Shown: in pieces, positions 30,319 through 39,579 of the stretch | Layout: every line of letters starts with the position of its first letter | How positions within the stretch are numbered: the first letter of the stretch is position 1 | NCBI GenBank assembly: GCA_964426655.1 | Contig: CAYRQT010000012.1 | Location: 1 to 48,303 of the forward strand | DNA: 48,303 bases | Source of the DNA: RGIG8306 sp964426655 | GTDB taxonomy: Bacteria > Bacillota > Clostridia > Lachnospirales > Lachnospiraceae | Direction: 5' to 3' | Position numbers and translations under genes: made by a program | The notes under the pieces: generated by a model | Databases searched by the model: none | What the model saw: the letters and a program-made list of their open reading frames with translations, nothing else | Told to the model about the DNA's origin: nothing

Positions 30319-32427
30319 TTACAGTTTGAGACGGTTCTTTTTTCGAGAATGAGGCAGCTGTTTCTTCCTGTGGAGATAGCGGTAGCGAGGATCAGTTCTG
30401 TATCGTATATAGCCAATAGTCAGCAGAATGAGAAGGAGAAGGCCGATACCCATCATTTTCCACATAAAAGAGGTAATAATGGGGAGAGATTCCAGCTGGT
30501 CTGCGGGATAGGTATCTGTATCATGAGGAGTCATTTGGGACAGGGCCAGTGCATTGGATTTCAGGCCGGTTTCAGCTAATACATAGTCATCCCAGGAGTA
30601 AGTAACTAAACCCGAATAATTTCCCTCGTTAAGGGAACCCGACTCCTGAGAAATGGTTTTTGTCAGGTCTTCCAGAGTGGCGGTTTGGGGGATTACCAGA
30701 GAAGAATTATTCTCCAAGGCAATAAAGGAGGGGAAATCACTTCCCTGGAGGGGGGATAGGGAGAGATTACTGCCAGATGCATATTCTGTATCCAGTGCTT
30801 CAATGGTGGTTATCATGAAATTGGAAAAAGTATATTCCATAAGCGCAGCAGTATCGGTATACTGTGCCGGACTGACTTCACCCATTACCACAATAATAAG
30901 AGAGAGCCCATTTTTTTGACTATACGTGACTAGGCAGCTGCCGGCTTCGTTGGTGGTGCCAGTCTTTCCGGAAATTACATTTTCATTATAATAGGGGCTG
31001 GAAGGCAGTAAAAATTTATTTGTCGTTTGAACTGGGCGGGTCTCACTCACCAGATTTGTTGCAGGAATGACATAATTGGTGGTTTGGCTGATTTGCAAAA
31101 AAGTCTCATTTTGCACACAGAAGGCATAAATTTTAGCAATATCGTAGGCGGTGGTGTAATGGTTCACATCATGTAGTCCGCTGGGATTTGCAAAATGAGT
31201 TCGTACTGCACCCAGTTCGGTAGCTCTTTCATTCATCAGAGCCACAAAATTGTCAATGGATCCTCCGATCGTTTCTGCAATGGCATTGGCCACTTCATTT
31301 GCCGAAGGAAGTAACAGCCCATACAGGGCATTTTCCATGGATAAGATTTCACCTGAACGCATACCAATATGGCTACTTCCCGCAGGAAGATTTACGGCAA
31401 CAGATGAAAAATAAACTTCATCCTCCAAAGAACTGTTTTCCAATGCCAAAAGAGCAGTCATGATTTTAGTCATGCTGGCAGGATAAGCGAGGGAAGTGGC
31501 ATTCCTGGCATATAAGACTGTGCCGGTGGTGGCTTCCATTACTATGGCATTTTTGGCACTGATTTCCGGAAAATCAGCCCAGACGCCGGTTGAGGGCAAA
31601 TTGGAAAGGGTATCTTCCACCTCTTCTAAAGACGGATTGCTTTCGGCCCCCTGTACAGGAGAAGAGAAAGAAAAAAGCCCTCCCAGTAAAAAGACCATAA
31701 ACAGGCAGATGACAGGGTGGTGGCTGCGACGGAACTTCTGATACAGGAGATAAAGGCCTGAAGAGCCCAGCACGGCCAGGAGAATGGTGCCCGTAATACA
31801 GGCAGCACGAAAGACAAAATCCATAAAGAACCCTTCAGGAACGATGTTAATGAGTAAGTCAGTGGCTGGATCCAAAAGCCATAAATCATTGGTGAAAAAG
31901 ATTTCATGAAAAATGGTCCAGTAATAGGTAAAATTACGGGACACAATCAGACCTGCAAGTAAGATGAAAATCAAAATGCCTGCAAAAGTGGCAAGGATAG
32001 ATCGAAAAAGGGTGGATAGAAAAAGGGAAAGTGTTTTTTTGTGCAGAAAAAGGCCGGACAACAACAGAATAAGGGCTGCTGCAGCGGATAGGTTGCGCAC
32101 ACGGAGAGCATTTAGGAGCAATTGACGAACATCAGCCATATGGAGTTTTTCCCGCTCGTTAAAAAATTCCCGTTTCTCTCCGTTTATGGTAGTTTCTATC
32201 ACCAGATCCGCCCTATTGCCATGAAGGTAGGACATCATTTCCCTGGTGACGTCCATTAAATCATTCATTGACATGCCGACAGTATCCAGGACATTATATT
32301 TTTCATATTCTGTTTTGTAAAAATTCATATCTCCATAGGCCGTCAATTCAATTGAAGAAATGACAATGGCCAGAAATGTAAAAATGGAGAATAGCACACA
32401 AAGTAATCGGCTCTTCCAGTTAATCAT
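30319..32427 (-). CDS. DUF1461 membrane domain fused to a D-alanyl-D-alanine carboxypeptidase
   Basis: A 702-residue fusion. Residues 1 to about 230 match the DUF1461/TIGR01906 membrane protein family: a first helix (7-30), an extracytoplasmic part with ELTAYGDMNFYKTEYEKYNV, further helices (about 113-128, 137-162, 205-226) and the segment IFHEIFFTNDLWLLDPATDLLINIVPEGFF. Another helix (239-258) is followed by a peptidase S11 domain with Ser318-Met-Thr-Lys321, Ser375-Ala-Asn377 and Lys488-Thr-Gly490, the complete penicillin-binding active site. A last helix lies near 652-672. The enzyme would trim D-Ala from peptidoglycan stem peptides. Its start overlaps the subunit D stop (ATGA), so it belongs to the V-ATPase operon. 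Confidence 0.9.
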   Translation of the reverse strand: MINWKSRLLCVLFSIFTFLAIVISSIELTAYGDMNFYKTEYEKYNVLDTVGMSMNDLMDVTREMMSYLHGNRADLVIETTINGEKREFFNEREKLHMADVRQLLLNALRVRNLSAAAALILLLSGLFLHKKTLSLFLSTLFRSILATFAGILIFILLAGLIVSRNFTYYWTIFHEIFFTNDLWLLDPATDLLINIVPEGFFMDFVFRAACITGTILLAVLGSSGLYLLYQKFRRSHHPVICLFMVFLLGGLFSFSSPVQGAESNPSLEEVEDTLSNLPSTGVWADFPEISAKNAIVMEATTGTVLYARNATSLAYPASMTKIMTALLALENSSLEDEVYFSSVAVNLPAGSSHIGMRSGEILSMENALYGLLLPSANEVANAIAETIGGSIDNFVALMNERATELGAVRTHFANPSGLHDVNHYTTAYDIAKIYAFCVQNETFLQISQTTNYVIPATNLVSETRPVQTTNKFLLPSSPYYNENVISGKTGTTNEAGSCLVTYSQKNGLSLIIVVMGEVSPAQYTDTAALMEYTFSNFMITTIEALDTEYASGSNLSLSPLQGSDFPSFIALENNSSLVIPQTATLEDLTKTISQESGSLNEGNYSGLVTYSWDDYVLAETGLKSNALALSQMTPHDTDTYPADQLESLPIITSFMWKMMGIGLLLLILLTIGYIRYRTDPRYRYLHRKKQLPHSRKKNRLKL

Positions 32428-33050
32428 AAGGCTTCCTTCTGCTTGTTGCGTTTGATGACCTTTAATCGGGTAAACTCTTCCCGATCTTTTTCCTCCAGAG
32501 CATTTTGAATGGTGTTCACAAGGGCGGAATAGGACGGAATCGTGATATTTTTCAGGGCATTTGCCCGCTTTTGTGTTTTTTTGATATTCATGGCTAAACG
32601 ATAGGCAGAGTTTTCCACCATGGATAACCGAATGGTCAGTTCCTTCACTTCTTCAAACCTCTGTTTTGCCATATCCAGAGATTCTGTTGTGGAAAAAAAA
32701 GAATAGGTGGGTGTGATTGGAACAGAGGTGTGTTCTACTAGGGGGATTTCTGTTCCCATGATGCTACGAATTTTTATGCGCACACCATCGTCTATAGGTA
32801 CAGTGGAAGCAATTTCCCGGACATAACTGATACCACTGTCTATATTCGCTCTTTGAAGCGCCTGGTAAGCCTGGGTAAAGGTTTCATCAATACGGGACTG
32901 GATATCAGAGGCCTGAGAAATCAGTTCCATCAGCTCTTTTATCAAAATATTTCGTTTTTTATCCATTAATTCATAGCCCTGTCTGGCTAGACGAAGGGAG
33001 TTTTTGGCCAGAATTAAATTTCCCTTTGTGGGGTATGTATTTGGATTCAT
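32424..33050 (-). CDS. ntpD: V-type ATPase subunit D
   Basis: A 208-residue central-shaft subunit of the V/A-type ATPase, forming the rotor with subunit F. The start MNPNTYPTKGNLILAKNSLRLARQGYELMDKKRNIL is characteristic, and both ends are long helices expected to form an antiparallel coiled coil. It is the last ATPase gene in the operon and overlaps the next gene by four bases. Confidence 0.95.
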   Translation of the reverse strand: MNPNTYPTKGNLILAKNSLRLARQGYELMDKKRNILIKELMELISQASDIQSRIDETFTQAYQALQRANIDSGISYVREIASTVPIDDGVRIKIRSIMGTEIPLVEHTSVPITPTYSFFSTTESLDMAKQRFEEVKELTIRLSMVENSAYRLAMNIKKTQKRANALKNITIPSYSALVNTIQNALEEKDREEFTRLKVIKRNKQKEAL

Positions 33051-33072
33051 TTTAACTCCTTTTCAGAAAAAA

Positions 33073-34476
33073 TTAATTTCCATAAGAAGAAATGGCATTT
33101 TCAGAAGCTGGATAGTATTGATCCAGAATTTTGGTGTTGATTCGATCCAACTCCTCACGTGGCAGAAGATGCAGCAGCTTCCATCCCAAATCCAGCGTCT
33201 CCAGAATGGTACGGTTTTCATCTTCCCGCTGGCTGATATATTCCCGTTCAAAGGCTTTGCCAAATTTTAAGTATTGCTTATCCAGGTCAGAAAGCTCATC
33301 TTCTCCAATGACGCTGGCCAGAGCCCTGACATCCCCAACTTTTGCGTAAGAAGAAAAAAGCTGATTGGCTAAATCCTGATGATCGGCTCTGGTATATCCT
33401 TCTCCGATACCATCCTTCATCAGCCGGGACAGAGAGGGAAGCACATTAATGGGGGGATATATAGACAGGCCATGCAGACCCCGATCCAGTACAATTTGAC
33501 CCTCGGTGATATAACCTGTCAGGTCCGGAATGGGATGAGTGATATCATCATTGGGCATGGTTAGAATGGGAATTTGGGTGACGGAACCCTGTACCCCTTC
33601 CACAATGCCAGCTCTTTCATATATGGTTGCTAGTTCAGAATACAAATAACCGGGAAAACCCTTTCGAGAAGGAATTTCTCCTTTGGAAGAAGAAACTTCA
33701 CGCATAGCCTCTGCAAAGGAGGTCATATCCGTTAAAATAACCAAAATGTGTTTATGGCATTCAAAAGCCAGATACTCTGCAACTGTTAAAGCGACCTTAG
33801 GCGTTATCAGTCGCTCTACTACAGGATCATTGGCCAGATTCAAAAACATCACCACATGGTCGGAAACGCCACTCTCTTCAAAAGTCTTGCTGAAATAATC
33901 GGCCACATCATGTTTAGCGCCCATAGCAGCAAAGACAATGGCAAAATCTTCACTTGAATTATTCCCCAGGGAGGCTTGCTGGACAATCTGGGCAGCAAGC
34001 CGGTCGTGAGGAAGTCCATTTCCAGAGAAAATGGGCAATTTCTGTCCACGAATCAAAGTGGTCAGGCCATCAATGGCAGATATACCGGTATGGATGTAAT
34101 TCCGCGGATATTCCCGGCGGACAGGATTAAGGGGAAGGCCATTCACGTCGCGATGAATGTCGGAAATGATGGGGCCAAGTCCATCGATAGGGTTCCCAAT
34201 ACCATTGAAGGTTCTTCCCAGCATATCAGGAGAAAGAGCAATTTCCATGGGATGCCCCATAAGTTTTGTTCTGGTATTCAAAAGGGACATGGACTCTGTT
34301 CCCTGAAAGACCTGAATTACAGCCTTGTTTTCATAAATTTCTACGATGCGCCCGATGCGTTTCCCTTTCCCGGCGATTTGAATTTCCACAATTTCCTCGT
34401 AAGAACCATCTTCAACGCCCTCCAGGGCAATCAGGGGGCCGTTGATCTGACTTAAACCAATGTATTCAATTGACAT
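33073..34476 (-). CDS. ntpB: V-type ATPase subunit B
   Basis: The 467-residue non-catalytic nucleotide-domain subunit that alternates with A in the A3B3 ring. It has GISAIDGLTTLIRGQKLPIFSGNGLPHDRLAAQI, where the Walker A lysine is replaced as usual in B subunits, and the arginine-containing PSLSRLMKDGIGEGYTRADH. The frame is open 15 codons further upstream, but the family start MSIEYIGLSQINGPL at 34476 follows AGAGGAC and is chosen. Confidence 0.95.
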   Translation of the reverse strand: MSIEYIGLSQINGPLIALEGVEDGSYEEIVEIQIAGKGKRIGRIVEIYENKAVIQVFQGTESMSLLNTRTKLMGHPMEIALSPDMLGRTFNGIGNPIDGLGPIISDIHRDVNGLPLNPVRREYPRNYIHTGISAIDGLTTLIRGQKLPIFSGNGLPHDRLAAQIVQQASLGNNSSEDFAIVFAAMGAKHDVADYFSKTFEESGVSDHVVMFLNLANDPVVERLITPKVALTVAEYLAFECHKHILVILTDMTSFAEAMREVSSSKGEIPSRKGFPGYLYSELATIYERAGIVEGVQGSVTQIPILTMPNDDITHPIPDLTGYITEGQIVLDRGLHGLSIYPPINVLPSLSRLMKDGIGEGYTRADHQDLANQLFSSYAKVGDVRALASVIGEDELSDLDKQYLKFGKAFEREYISQREDENRTILETLDLGWKLLHLLPREELDRINTKILDQYYPASENAISSYGN

Positions 34477-34492
34477 AGGAATGTCCTCTCTG

Positions 34493-36259
34493 CTAAGCGT
34501 TCTTTTCCAGTACCTTTTCATAAAAACGATCTACAGCCTTGTGATAATCATCGAACAAGGCCAGGTTATTATTGGGAATGTCATATTTGATGGCAATCAG
34601 TTTTTCAAAAATGGGGTCCTCTCTTAAAATGCCCATGGGCATGCCAAGACCGATTAGTTGTTTGGATCTTTTGTACAGATACAGGATAATTTCCATCATT
34701 TTCATTTGTTTTTCCATAGAGACACATGTGTCGTCCGGGTGAAAAGCATTTTGCTGTAAAAAACCCAGCCGGATGACGCGGGCAATCTCCAAAATGAGCT
34801 TTTGGTCATCAGGGAGGACGTCACTGCCAATCAGCTTAACAATTTCCATCAATGCGCTTTCCTGGTTCATAATAGAGACAATCTGATTGCGGCTGTCCAA
34901 AAAATCCCGGTGCACATTTTTTTCATACCAGGGGGCAAGATCCCCAAGATACTCACTGTAGGATGTAAGCCAGTTAATGGCGGGAAAATGACGGGCATAG
35001 GCCAATGCTTTGTCCAATCCCCAGAAACAGCGCACAAAACGTTTTGTATTCTGGGTTACGGGCTCAGAAAAGTCTCCGCCCTGGGGGGAAACAGCGCCTA
35101 TAATTGTAACTGACCCTTCAGTACCATTTAAATTTTGCATCATACCGGCCCTTTCATAAAAGGCAGATAGACGAGAGGCCAGATAAGCAGGAAAGCCTTC
35201 TTCTGCAGGCATTTCTTCCAGTCGTCCGGACAGTTCACGTAAAGCTTCTGCCCACCGGGAAGTAGAATCCGCCATAATGGCCACATGATATCCCATATCC
35301 CGATAATATTCTGCAAGGGTAAGCCCCGTGTAAATGGAGGCCTCTCTGGCGGCTACAGGCATATTGGAAGTATTGGCAATCAAAACGGTGCGTCCCATAA
35401 GGGGATTTCCGGTTTTGGGATCTACAAGATGAGAAAAGTCCTCCAGCACCTGTGTCATTTCGTTGCCTCGTTCACCACAGCCGATGTATATGATGATATC
35501 TGCATTGGACCATTTTGCAATCTGATGCTGCGTCATGGTCTTTCCAGTGCCAAAACCTCCGGGAATAGCTGCAGTGCCACCCTTTGCAATAGGAAAGAGT
35601 GTGTCGATGATTCGCTGACCCGTAACTAGAGGCTGAGAGGCAGGGAATCGTTTGGCAATGGGACGGGGAATCCGAATGGGCCATATCTGCAACATGGGAA
35701 TATCCCTGGAAGAACCATCTGGGAGCTGAATCGAAATAAGGGGATCATGAATGGTATAGTCTCCATCCGGAGAAACGCGGGTGATAACACCCTCCATCAG
35801 GGGAGGTAGCATGACCTTATGTATTATGGAATGCGTTTCCGGTACTTCGGCAATAATAGTACCGCCGTAAATGGTCTGCCCTTTCTGGACAGTCAGATGT
35901 GTTTTCCATTTTTTATTTCCATCCAATGCATCAACAGAAACACCTCGAGCAATGTAATTTCCAGAAAATTTGGCAATTTCAATAAGGGGACGCTGGATGC
36001 CATCAAATATATTAGATATGATACCAGGGGCCAAAGCCACGGATATGGCATTATCACTGGCTTCAACCACATCGCCGGGGCGCAGACCAGTGGTTTCTTC
36101 AAAGACCTGGATGGTAGTGCGCTCTTTTGTGAGGCCAATGACTTCTCCTACCAGGCGAAGTTTGCCCACATAGACCATCTCGGAAATTTTAAAGCCGGTG
36201 TTGCCGGCAAGATAAATAACAGGACCATTTACGCCCTGAATAATCCCTTTTCTAGGCAT
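34493..36259 (-). CDS. ntpA: V-type ATPase catalytic subunit A
   Basis: The 588-residue catalytic subunit. It shows Walker A GGFGTGKT (234-241), the A-subunit-specific bulge domain (about 110-190), Walker B region HVAIMADSTSRWAEALRE and the P-rich SPQGGDFSEPVTQNTKRFV. It hydrolyses or synthesises ATP in the cytoplasmic head. The start MPRKGIIQGVNGPV lies 8 bases inside the end of the subunit E gene, showing translational coupling; a frame extension to 36301 is not supported. Confidence 0.96.
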   Translation of the reverse strand: MPRKGIIQGVNGPVIYLAGNTGFKISEMVYVGKLRLVGEVIGLTKERTTIQVFEETTGLRPGDVVEASDNAISVALAPGIISNIFDGIQRPLIEIAKFSGNYIARGVSVDALDGNKKWKTHLTVQKGQTIYGGTIIAEVPETHSIIHKVMLPPLMEGVITRVSPDGDYTIHDPLISIQLPDGSSRDIPMLQIWPIRIPRPIAKRFPASQPLVTGQRIIDTLFPIAKGGTAAIPGGFGTGKTMTQHQIAKWSNADIIIYIGCGERGNEMTQVLEDFSHLVDPKTGNPLMGRTVLIANTSNMPVAAREASIYTGLTLAEYYRDMGYHVAIMADSTSRWAEALRELSGRLEEMPAEEGFPAYLASRLSAFYERAGMMQNLNGTEGSVTIIGAVSPQGGDFSEPVTQNTKRFVRCFWGLDKALAYARHFPAINWLTSYSEYLGDLAPWYEKNVHRDFLDSRNQIVSIMNQESALMEIVKLIGSDVLPDDQKLILEIARVIRLGFLQQNAFHPDDTCVSMEKQMKMMEIILYLYKRSKQLIGLGMPMGILREDPIFEKLIAIKYDIPNNNLALFDDYHKAVDRFYEKVLEKNA

Positions 36260-36836
36260 GATGGGCACCTCCCAGCTGGTAATTCTCCTTAGACTGTTCA
36301 AGCTTTGCGGAAAAACTCAGGTCTACCATAACGTTGCGGGAAGGAATAAACCCCTGAATTCCACCAATAAAAGCTGTTTCCGCCTTTTGCAAAGGCAGAC
36401 GAGTTACCAGTTGCAACTGGGGGATGAGAGCTGTATCAGAAGGGTCCACATATAAAATACAATCCTGTTCACCAGCATATTTCTCTATAGACCGGATTTT
36501 CTTTTCCAACAGGGCGGGATAAGCTGCAGTGGTTTTAAAAGTCTCCAGTCCCTGGATGACTTCTCCGATAATTCGATCACGGACTTGAATTTTTGCCCGG
36601 TCCAGCTGACTGCGGGCATTTAAAATTTCCTGTGACAGCAATTTATTTTTTTTACGGCGAAGACGTTCTTTTTCGACCTCAACCTGCAAATCTGCACGGC
36701 GCCTGACATCCTGGCAGTGCTCCTGGAAAATTCCCTCCAATGCACTGCGATAATCATCCAGCAAGGCATTGCTTTTGTTCCGGGCACTGGTCATGGCATA
36801 CTCCTGAAAATGAAGTAACTTTTCTTCTGTTGTCAA
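36252..36836 (-). CDS. ntpE: V-type ATPase subunit E, peripheral stalk
   Basis: A 194-residue peripheral-stalk subunit. The first 110 residues are a charged helical stretch (VEVEKERLRRKKNKLLSQEILNARSQLDRAKIQVRD), and the C-terminal globular part ends in the typical GGIQGFIPSRNVMVDLSFSAKLEQ. It pairs with the small coiled-coil subunit encoded at the operon start to hold the A3B3 head. Confidence 0.9.
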   Translation of the reverse strand: MTTEEKLLHFQEYAMTSARNKSNALLDDYRSALEGIFQEHCQDVRRRADLQVEVEKERLRRKKNKLLSQEILNARSQLDRAKIQVRDRIIGEVIQGLETFKTTAAYPALLEKKIRSIEKYAGEQDCILYVDPSDTALIPQLQLVTRLPLQKAETAFIGGIQGFIPSRNVMVDLSFSAKLEQSKENYQLGGAHHA

Positions 36837-36870
36837 GAGTCTTACCTCCTTTTATATGATAATGGCATAT

Positions 36871-37179
36871 TTAAAGTTTTAAGCCGATGGCTTCATTAAC
36901 GTATGAAGTAATGAAGTCCGGCTTCCGTCCGGTTCCATGCCGGTCCGGAATTTCCACAACCAGGGGCATCTTATGATTAAGTTTAAAATCATTGATAAGC
37001 TGAGGAAAATCCCTGGAGAATTTTTCGGATATAAGCAGAATTCCAATGGATTTGTCTGCCAGAATTTCACGAAAGGTCGCCTCCACTTCCGGAGCAGTAT
37101 GGACGACCACGCCATCCACGCCCGAAAGGCGCATTCCGGTGTAGGTATCCACATTGTCGCTGATCAAATACATTTTCAT
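36871..37179 (-). CDS. V-type ATPase subunit F, central shaft
   Basis: A 102-residue Rossmann-like subunit that binds subunit D in the rotor (called NtpG in Enterococcus hirae). It begins MKMYLISDNVDTYTGMRLSGVDGVVVHTAPEV and contains DKSIGILLISEKFSRDFP and KMPLVVEIPDRHG, all typical. The start at 37179 follows AAAGGATG; the frame extends 20 codons upstream into the subunit K gene without support. Confidence 0.92.
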   Translation of the reverse strand: MKMYLISDNVDTYTGMRLSGVDGVVVHTAPEVEATFREILADKSIGILLISEKFSRDFPQLINDFKLNHKMPLVVEIPDRHGTGRKPDFITSYVNEAIGLKL

Positions 37180-37190
37180 AGGCACATCCT

Positions 37191-37622
37191 TTACAACTGA
37201 CCCAAAATCATAAAGGAAATAATCAGGCCATACAGGCAAACACCTTCTGCAAGACCAATGAAGATCAGAGATTTACCTAAAATAGAGCCGTCTTCGCTAA
37301 TCGCACCCAGCGCAGCGGAAGCCGCAGAAGCAACGGCGATTCCACCGCCGATACAGGATAAGCCGGTGGATAAGGCTGCTGCCAGATAGGCCAGTCCATT
37401 AGATGAGGCAGATGCAGCGGCCGTGGTTTCTTCTGCAGCCAGGACAGGATTGCCCTGGAACATCAATATGGTTGCAATCAGAAAGGTGGAAAAGAAAAAG
37501 AAGGTATTTGTGGCCAACGTTCGTTTAAAACGGGACATTTTTCTTTCACCTATAAGGAAATAGCCAAAAGGGATAAGAATGCTTAAGAGCAGGGCAGCTA
37601 CAATGGTTATTTTGATCAACAT
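37191..37622 (-). CDS. ntpK: V-type ATPase subunit K, membrane rotor ring
   Basis: The 143-residue proteolipid has four predicted membrane helices (about 2-24, 37-55, 72-98, 119-141). The ion-carrying carboxylate is Glu126 (GLAEGVCLYG) in the last helix. The first hairpin has no buried acid, so there is one ion site per four helices, as in known V-type K subunits. The glutamine that helps bind sodium in E. hirae NtpK is not obvious in helix 3 (STGLSCIGGGIAVASAAS). An AGGAGG-type site precedes the ATG at 37622. Confidence 0.93.
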   Translation of the reverse strand: MLIKITIVAALLLSILIPFGYFLIGERKMSRFKRTLATNTFFFFSTFLIATILMFQGNPVLAAEETTAAASASSNGLAYLAAALSTGLSCIGGGIAVASAASAALGAISEDGSILGKSLIFIGLAEGVCLYGLIISFMILGQL

Positions 37623-37644
37623 AAGAAATCCTCCAATATTAAAA

Positions 37645-39579
37645 TTATTTATGTTCAGCGGTATTGGAGAAGGGATGGAAAGCCCTTCCGGTACCTTTAT
37701 AAAAACGGGAAAAGAACTCATAATACTCCAGACGAAGCACCTGAATAGCTACGATCAAACCTTCCAGAAGGCACACAAATAGGTTGCCTAAAACGACTAC
37801 GATCAAGGAAGGACTGCCGTTTTCCGCCCCGGCCAGCATCATGACTACTTCCATCATGGCGGCGTGACTGATGGCAAAAGCACCGATTCGGACGAAGGAA
37901 AGGGTATTGGAAAAATAACTGAGCAACACCTCAAACATTTCAAAGAAGGTCTGAACAAAAAACATTACCGGACCTGTGTGATTTTCCCCCTTCTTCTTTT
38001 CAATCCAATTGGAAATCGGTTCACGAAAGGCGATGGCAATAACTGGAAGACCTAAAAGGAAGCCCAGAAGAATGCCGCCAGGCACGGCGTGGCCTGTTAT
38101 AATGAGAAACAGACATATAATCAGCGTTCCGTAAAAAAATAAACCTGCGATACCATTTGGCCCTAAGAAGGCACTCTCCCAACTTTTACTGCGGATACCA
38201 TTGTATATATTGAAAATAATGGTAGTAATGATTAGAAAAATACCAAATACTATGGAATATACAAGAACAGAGTTTAGTTTTCCAATAACTGGTAAAGTGG
38301 AAGTATCGGTCAAGGGACGGAGCCAAACCGCATCCAGAACATCTTCAAAGCCAAAGACACTGCCGAACATAAAACCAAAAAAGGTGGAGAAGACCCCGGC
38401 GCTGGCCATAATAGCTCCAAGATTCAGCTTCTTTTTAAGGAACAAAAATAGTCCAAGTGCCACCAGAACCAACCCCTGTCCCACATCGCCAAACATCCAG
38501 CCAAAAATAAAGGAGTAAGTTATGGCAACAAAGATAGTGGGATCCAATTCATCATATGCGGGTAACCCATACATGCGGATCAGCATTTCAAAAGGTTTAA
38601 ACAGTCGTGGATTATGCAGTTTTGTAGGAGGACCACTGAAAATATGGCTGGGGTCATCTTCTACAATACAATAGATATCCGGTTCCTTAAGAATATCCCT
38701 TTGAAAGGCATTGGCGGACTTTTCCGGCATCCATCCGCAAAGGATGAAATACAAATCATGTCCCTCTTTTGTGCAGGCAGCCATTTTTCGAACATCAAAG
38801 ATATTGGATAGCTTTAGGTAGGTTATATGGAGGGCTCTTACAATGTCCTCCTTTTCCTGAATAAAGGTTTCTATCTGATGGGAGATTTTATCCAACTCTT
38901 TTTCCAGATAGCCCTCTTTGTTCACCAGCTTCTGGCATATGCCATCTGGGGTACCGGAAAGGCCGTCTGGAATAAAATAGCGTTCAAAATGGAGGGAGGC
39001 ATAGATGGCATCTATGCGGTCGGCCTGTGTGGCTGGAACAAAGTACACGCCCCAGACATACTCTTTGCTGGAGGAGGAAGGGTAAAAAATGGTATCCAGA
39101 GTAGAATTTACATATTTTTCAAATTTTTCATAATATTCCCGCTGGATTCGGCCAAAACGATATTTGATATAGGTAAGGTGAAGAATGTCGGAAACATTAA
39201 ATTCCAGCCCCTTATATGGCCGAAACTTCAGCCGGGTATCTTTGGTTTTATCATATTCCTGTTCCAGAGAATCCTTTTTGGCAAAAAGCGGGGCTAAAGC
39301 CTCCTCTAATTGCCGCAACTGGGTGGCAGCCTCTTTTGCCGAAAGAGGGATGGGTACTTTGTCAGATCCTTCTTTCAAATATGACATATAGTCCGTGACC
39401 TTACTTAGCGGCTCTTTATACGGGTTGGTATCCATAAACGGGCGCAGATCCCGAACAGTTTTTAATTCGGATAATGCATTTTCCCAGTGGATTTCATACT
39501 TGGAGATATACTGATCCACGACCCGGTCGATCTGATCGGCGGGGCCGGTGATGCGTAGAAATTTCATTTTAACAATCAC
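37645..39579 (-). CDS. ntpI: V-type ATPase subunit I (a-type membrane stator)
   Basis: The 644-residue a-type subunit that forms the ion half-channels next to the K ring. The N-terminal cytoplasmic half (about 1-330) contains coiled-coil stretches, and the C-terminal half has seven to eight membrane helices. The conserved motifs are ITYSFIFGWMFGDVGQGLVL and SNTLSFVRIGAFAISHAAMMEVV, which includes the essential arginine. It starts with GTG at 39579, eight bases after AGGAGG, overlapping the subunit C stop by four bases (GTGA). Confidence 0.94.
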   Translation of the reverse strand: MIVKMKFLRITGPADQIDRVVDQYISKYEIHWENALSELKTVRDLRPFMDTNPYKEPLSKVTDYMSYLKEGSDKVPIPLSAKEAATQLRQLEEALAPLFAKKDSLEQEYDKTKDTRLKFRPYKGLEFNVSDILHLTYIKYRFGRIQREYYEKFEKYVNSTLDTIFYPSSSSKEYVWGVYFVPATQADRIDAIYASLHFERYFIPDGLSGTPDGICQKLVNKEGYLEKELDKISHQIETFIQEKEDIVRALHITYLKLSNIFDVRKMAACTKEGHDLYFILCGWMPEKSANAFQRDILKEPDIYCIVEDDPSHIFSGPPTKLHNPRLFKPFEMLIRMYGLPAYDELDPTIFVAITYSFIFGWMFGDVGQGLVLVALGLFLFLKKKLNLGAIMASAGVFSTFFGFMFGSVFGFEDVLDAVWLRPLTDTSTLPVIGKLNSVLVYSIVFGIFLIITTIIFNIYNGIRSKSWESAFLGPNGIAGLFFYGTLIICLFLIITGHAVPGGILLGFLLGLPVIAIAFREPISNWIEKKKGENHTGPVMFFVQTFFEMFEVLLSYFSNTLSFVRIGAFAISHAAMMEVVMMLAGAENGSPSLIVVVLGNLFVCLLEGLIVAIQVLRLEYYEFFSRFYKGTGRAFHPFSNTAEHK

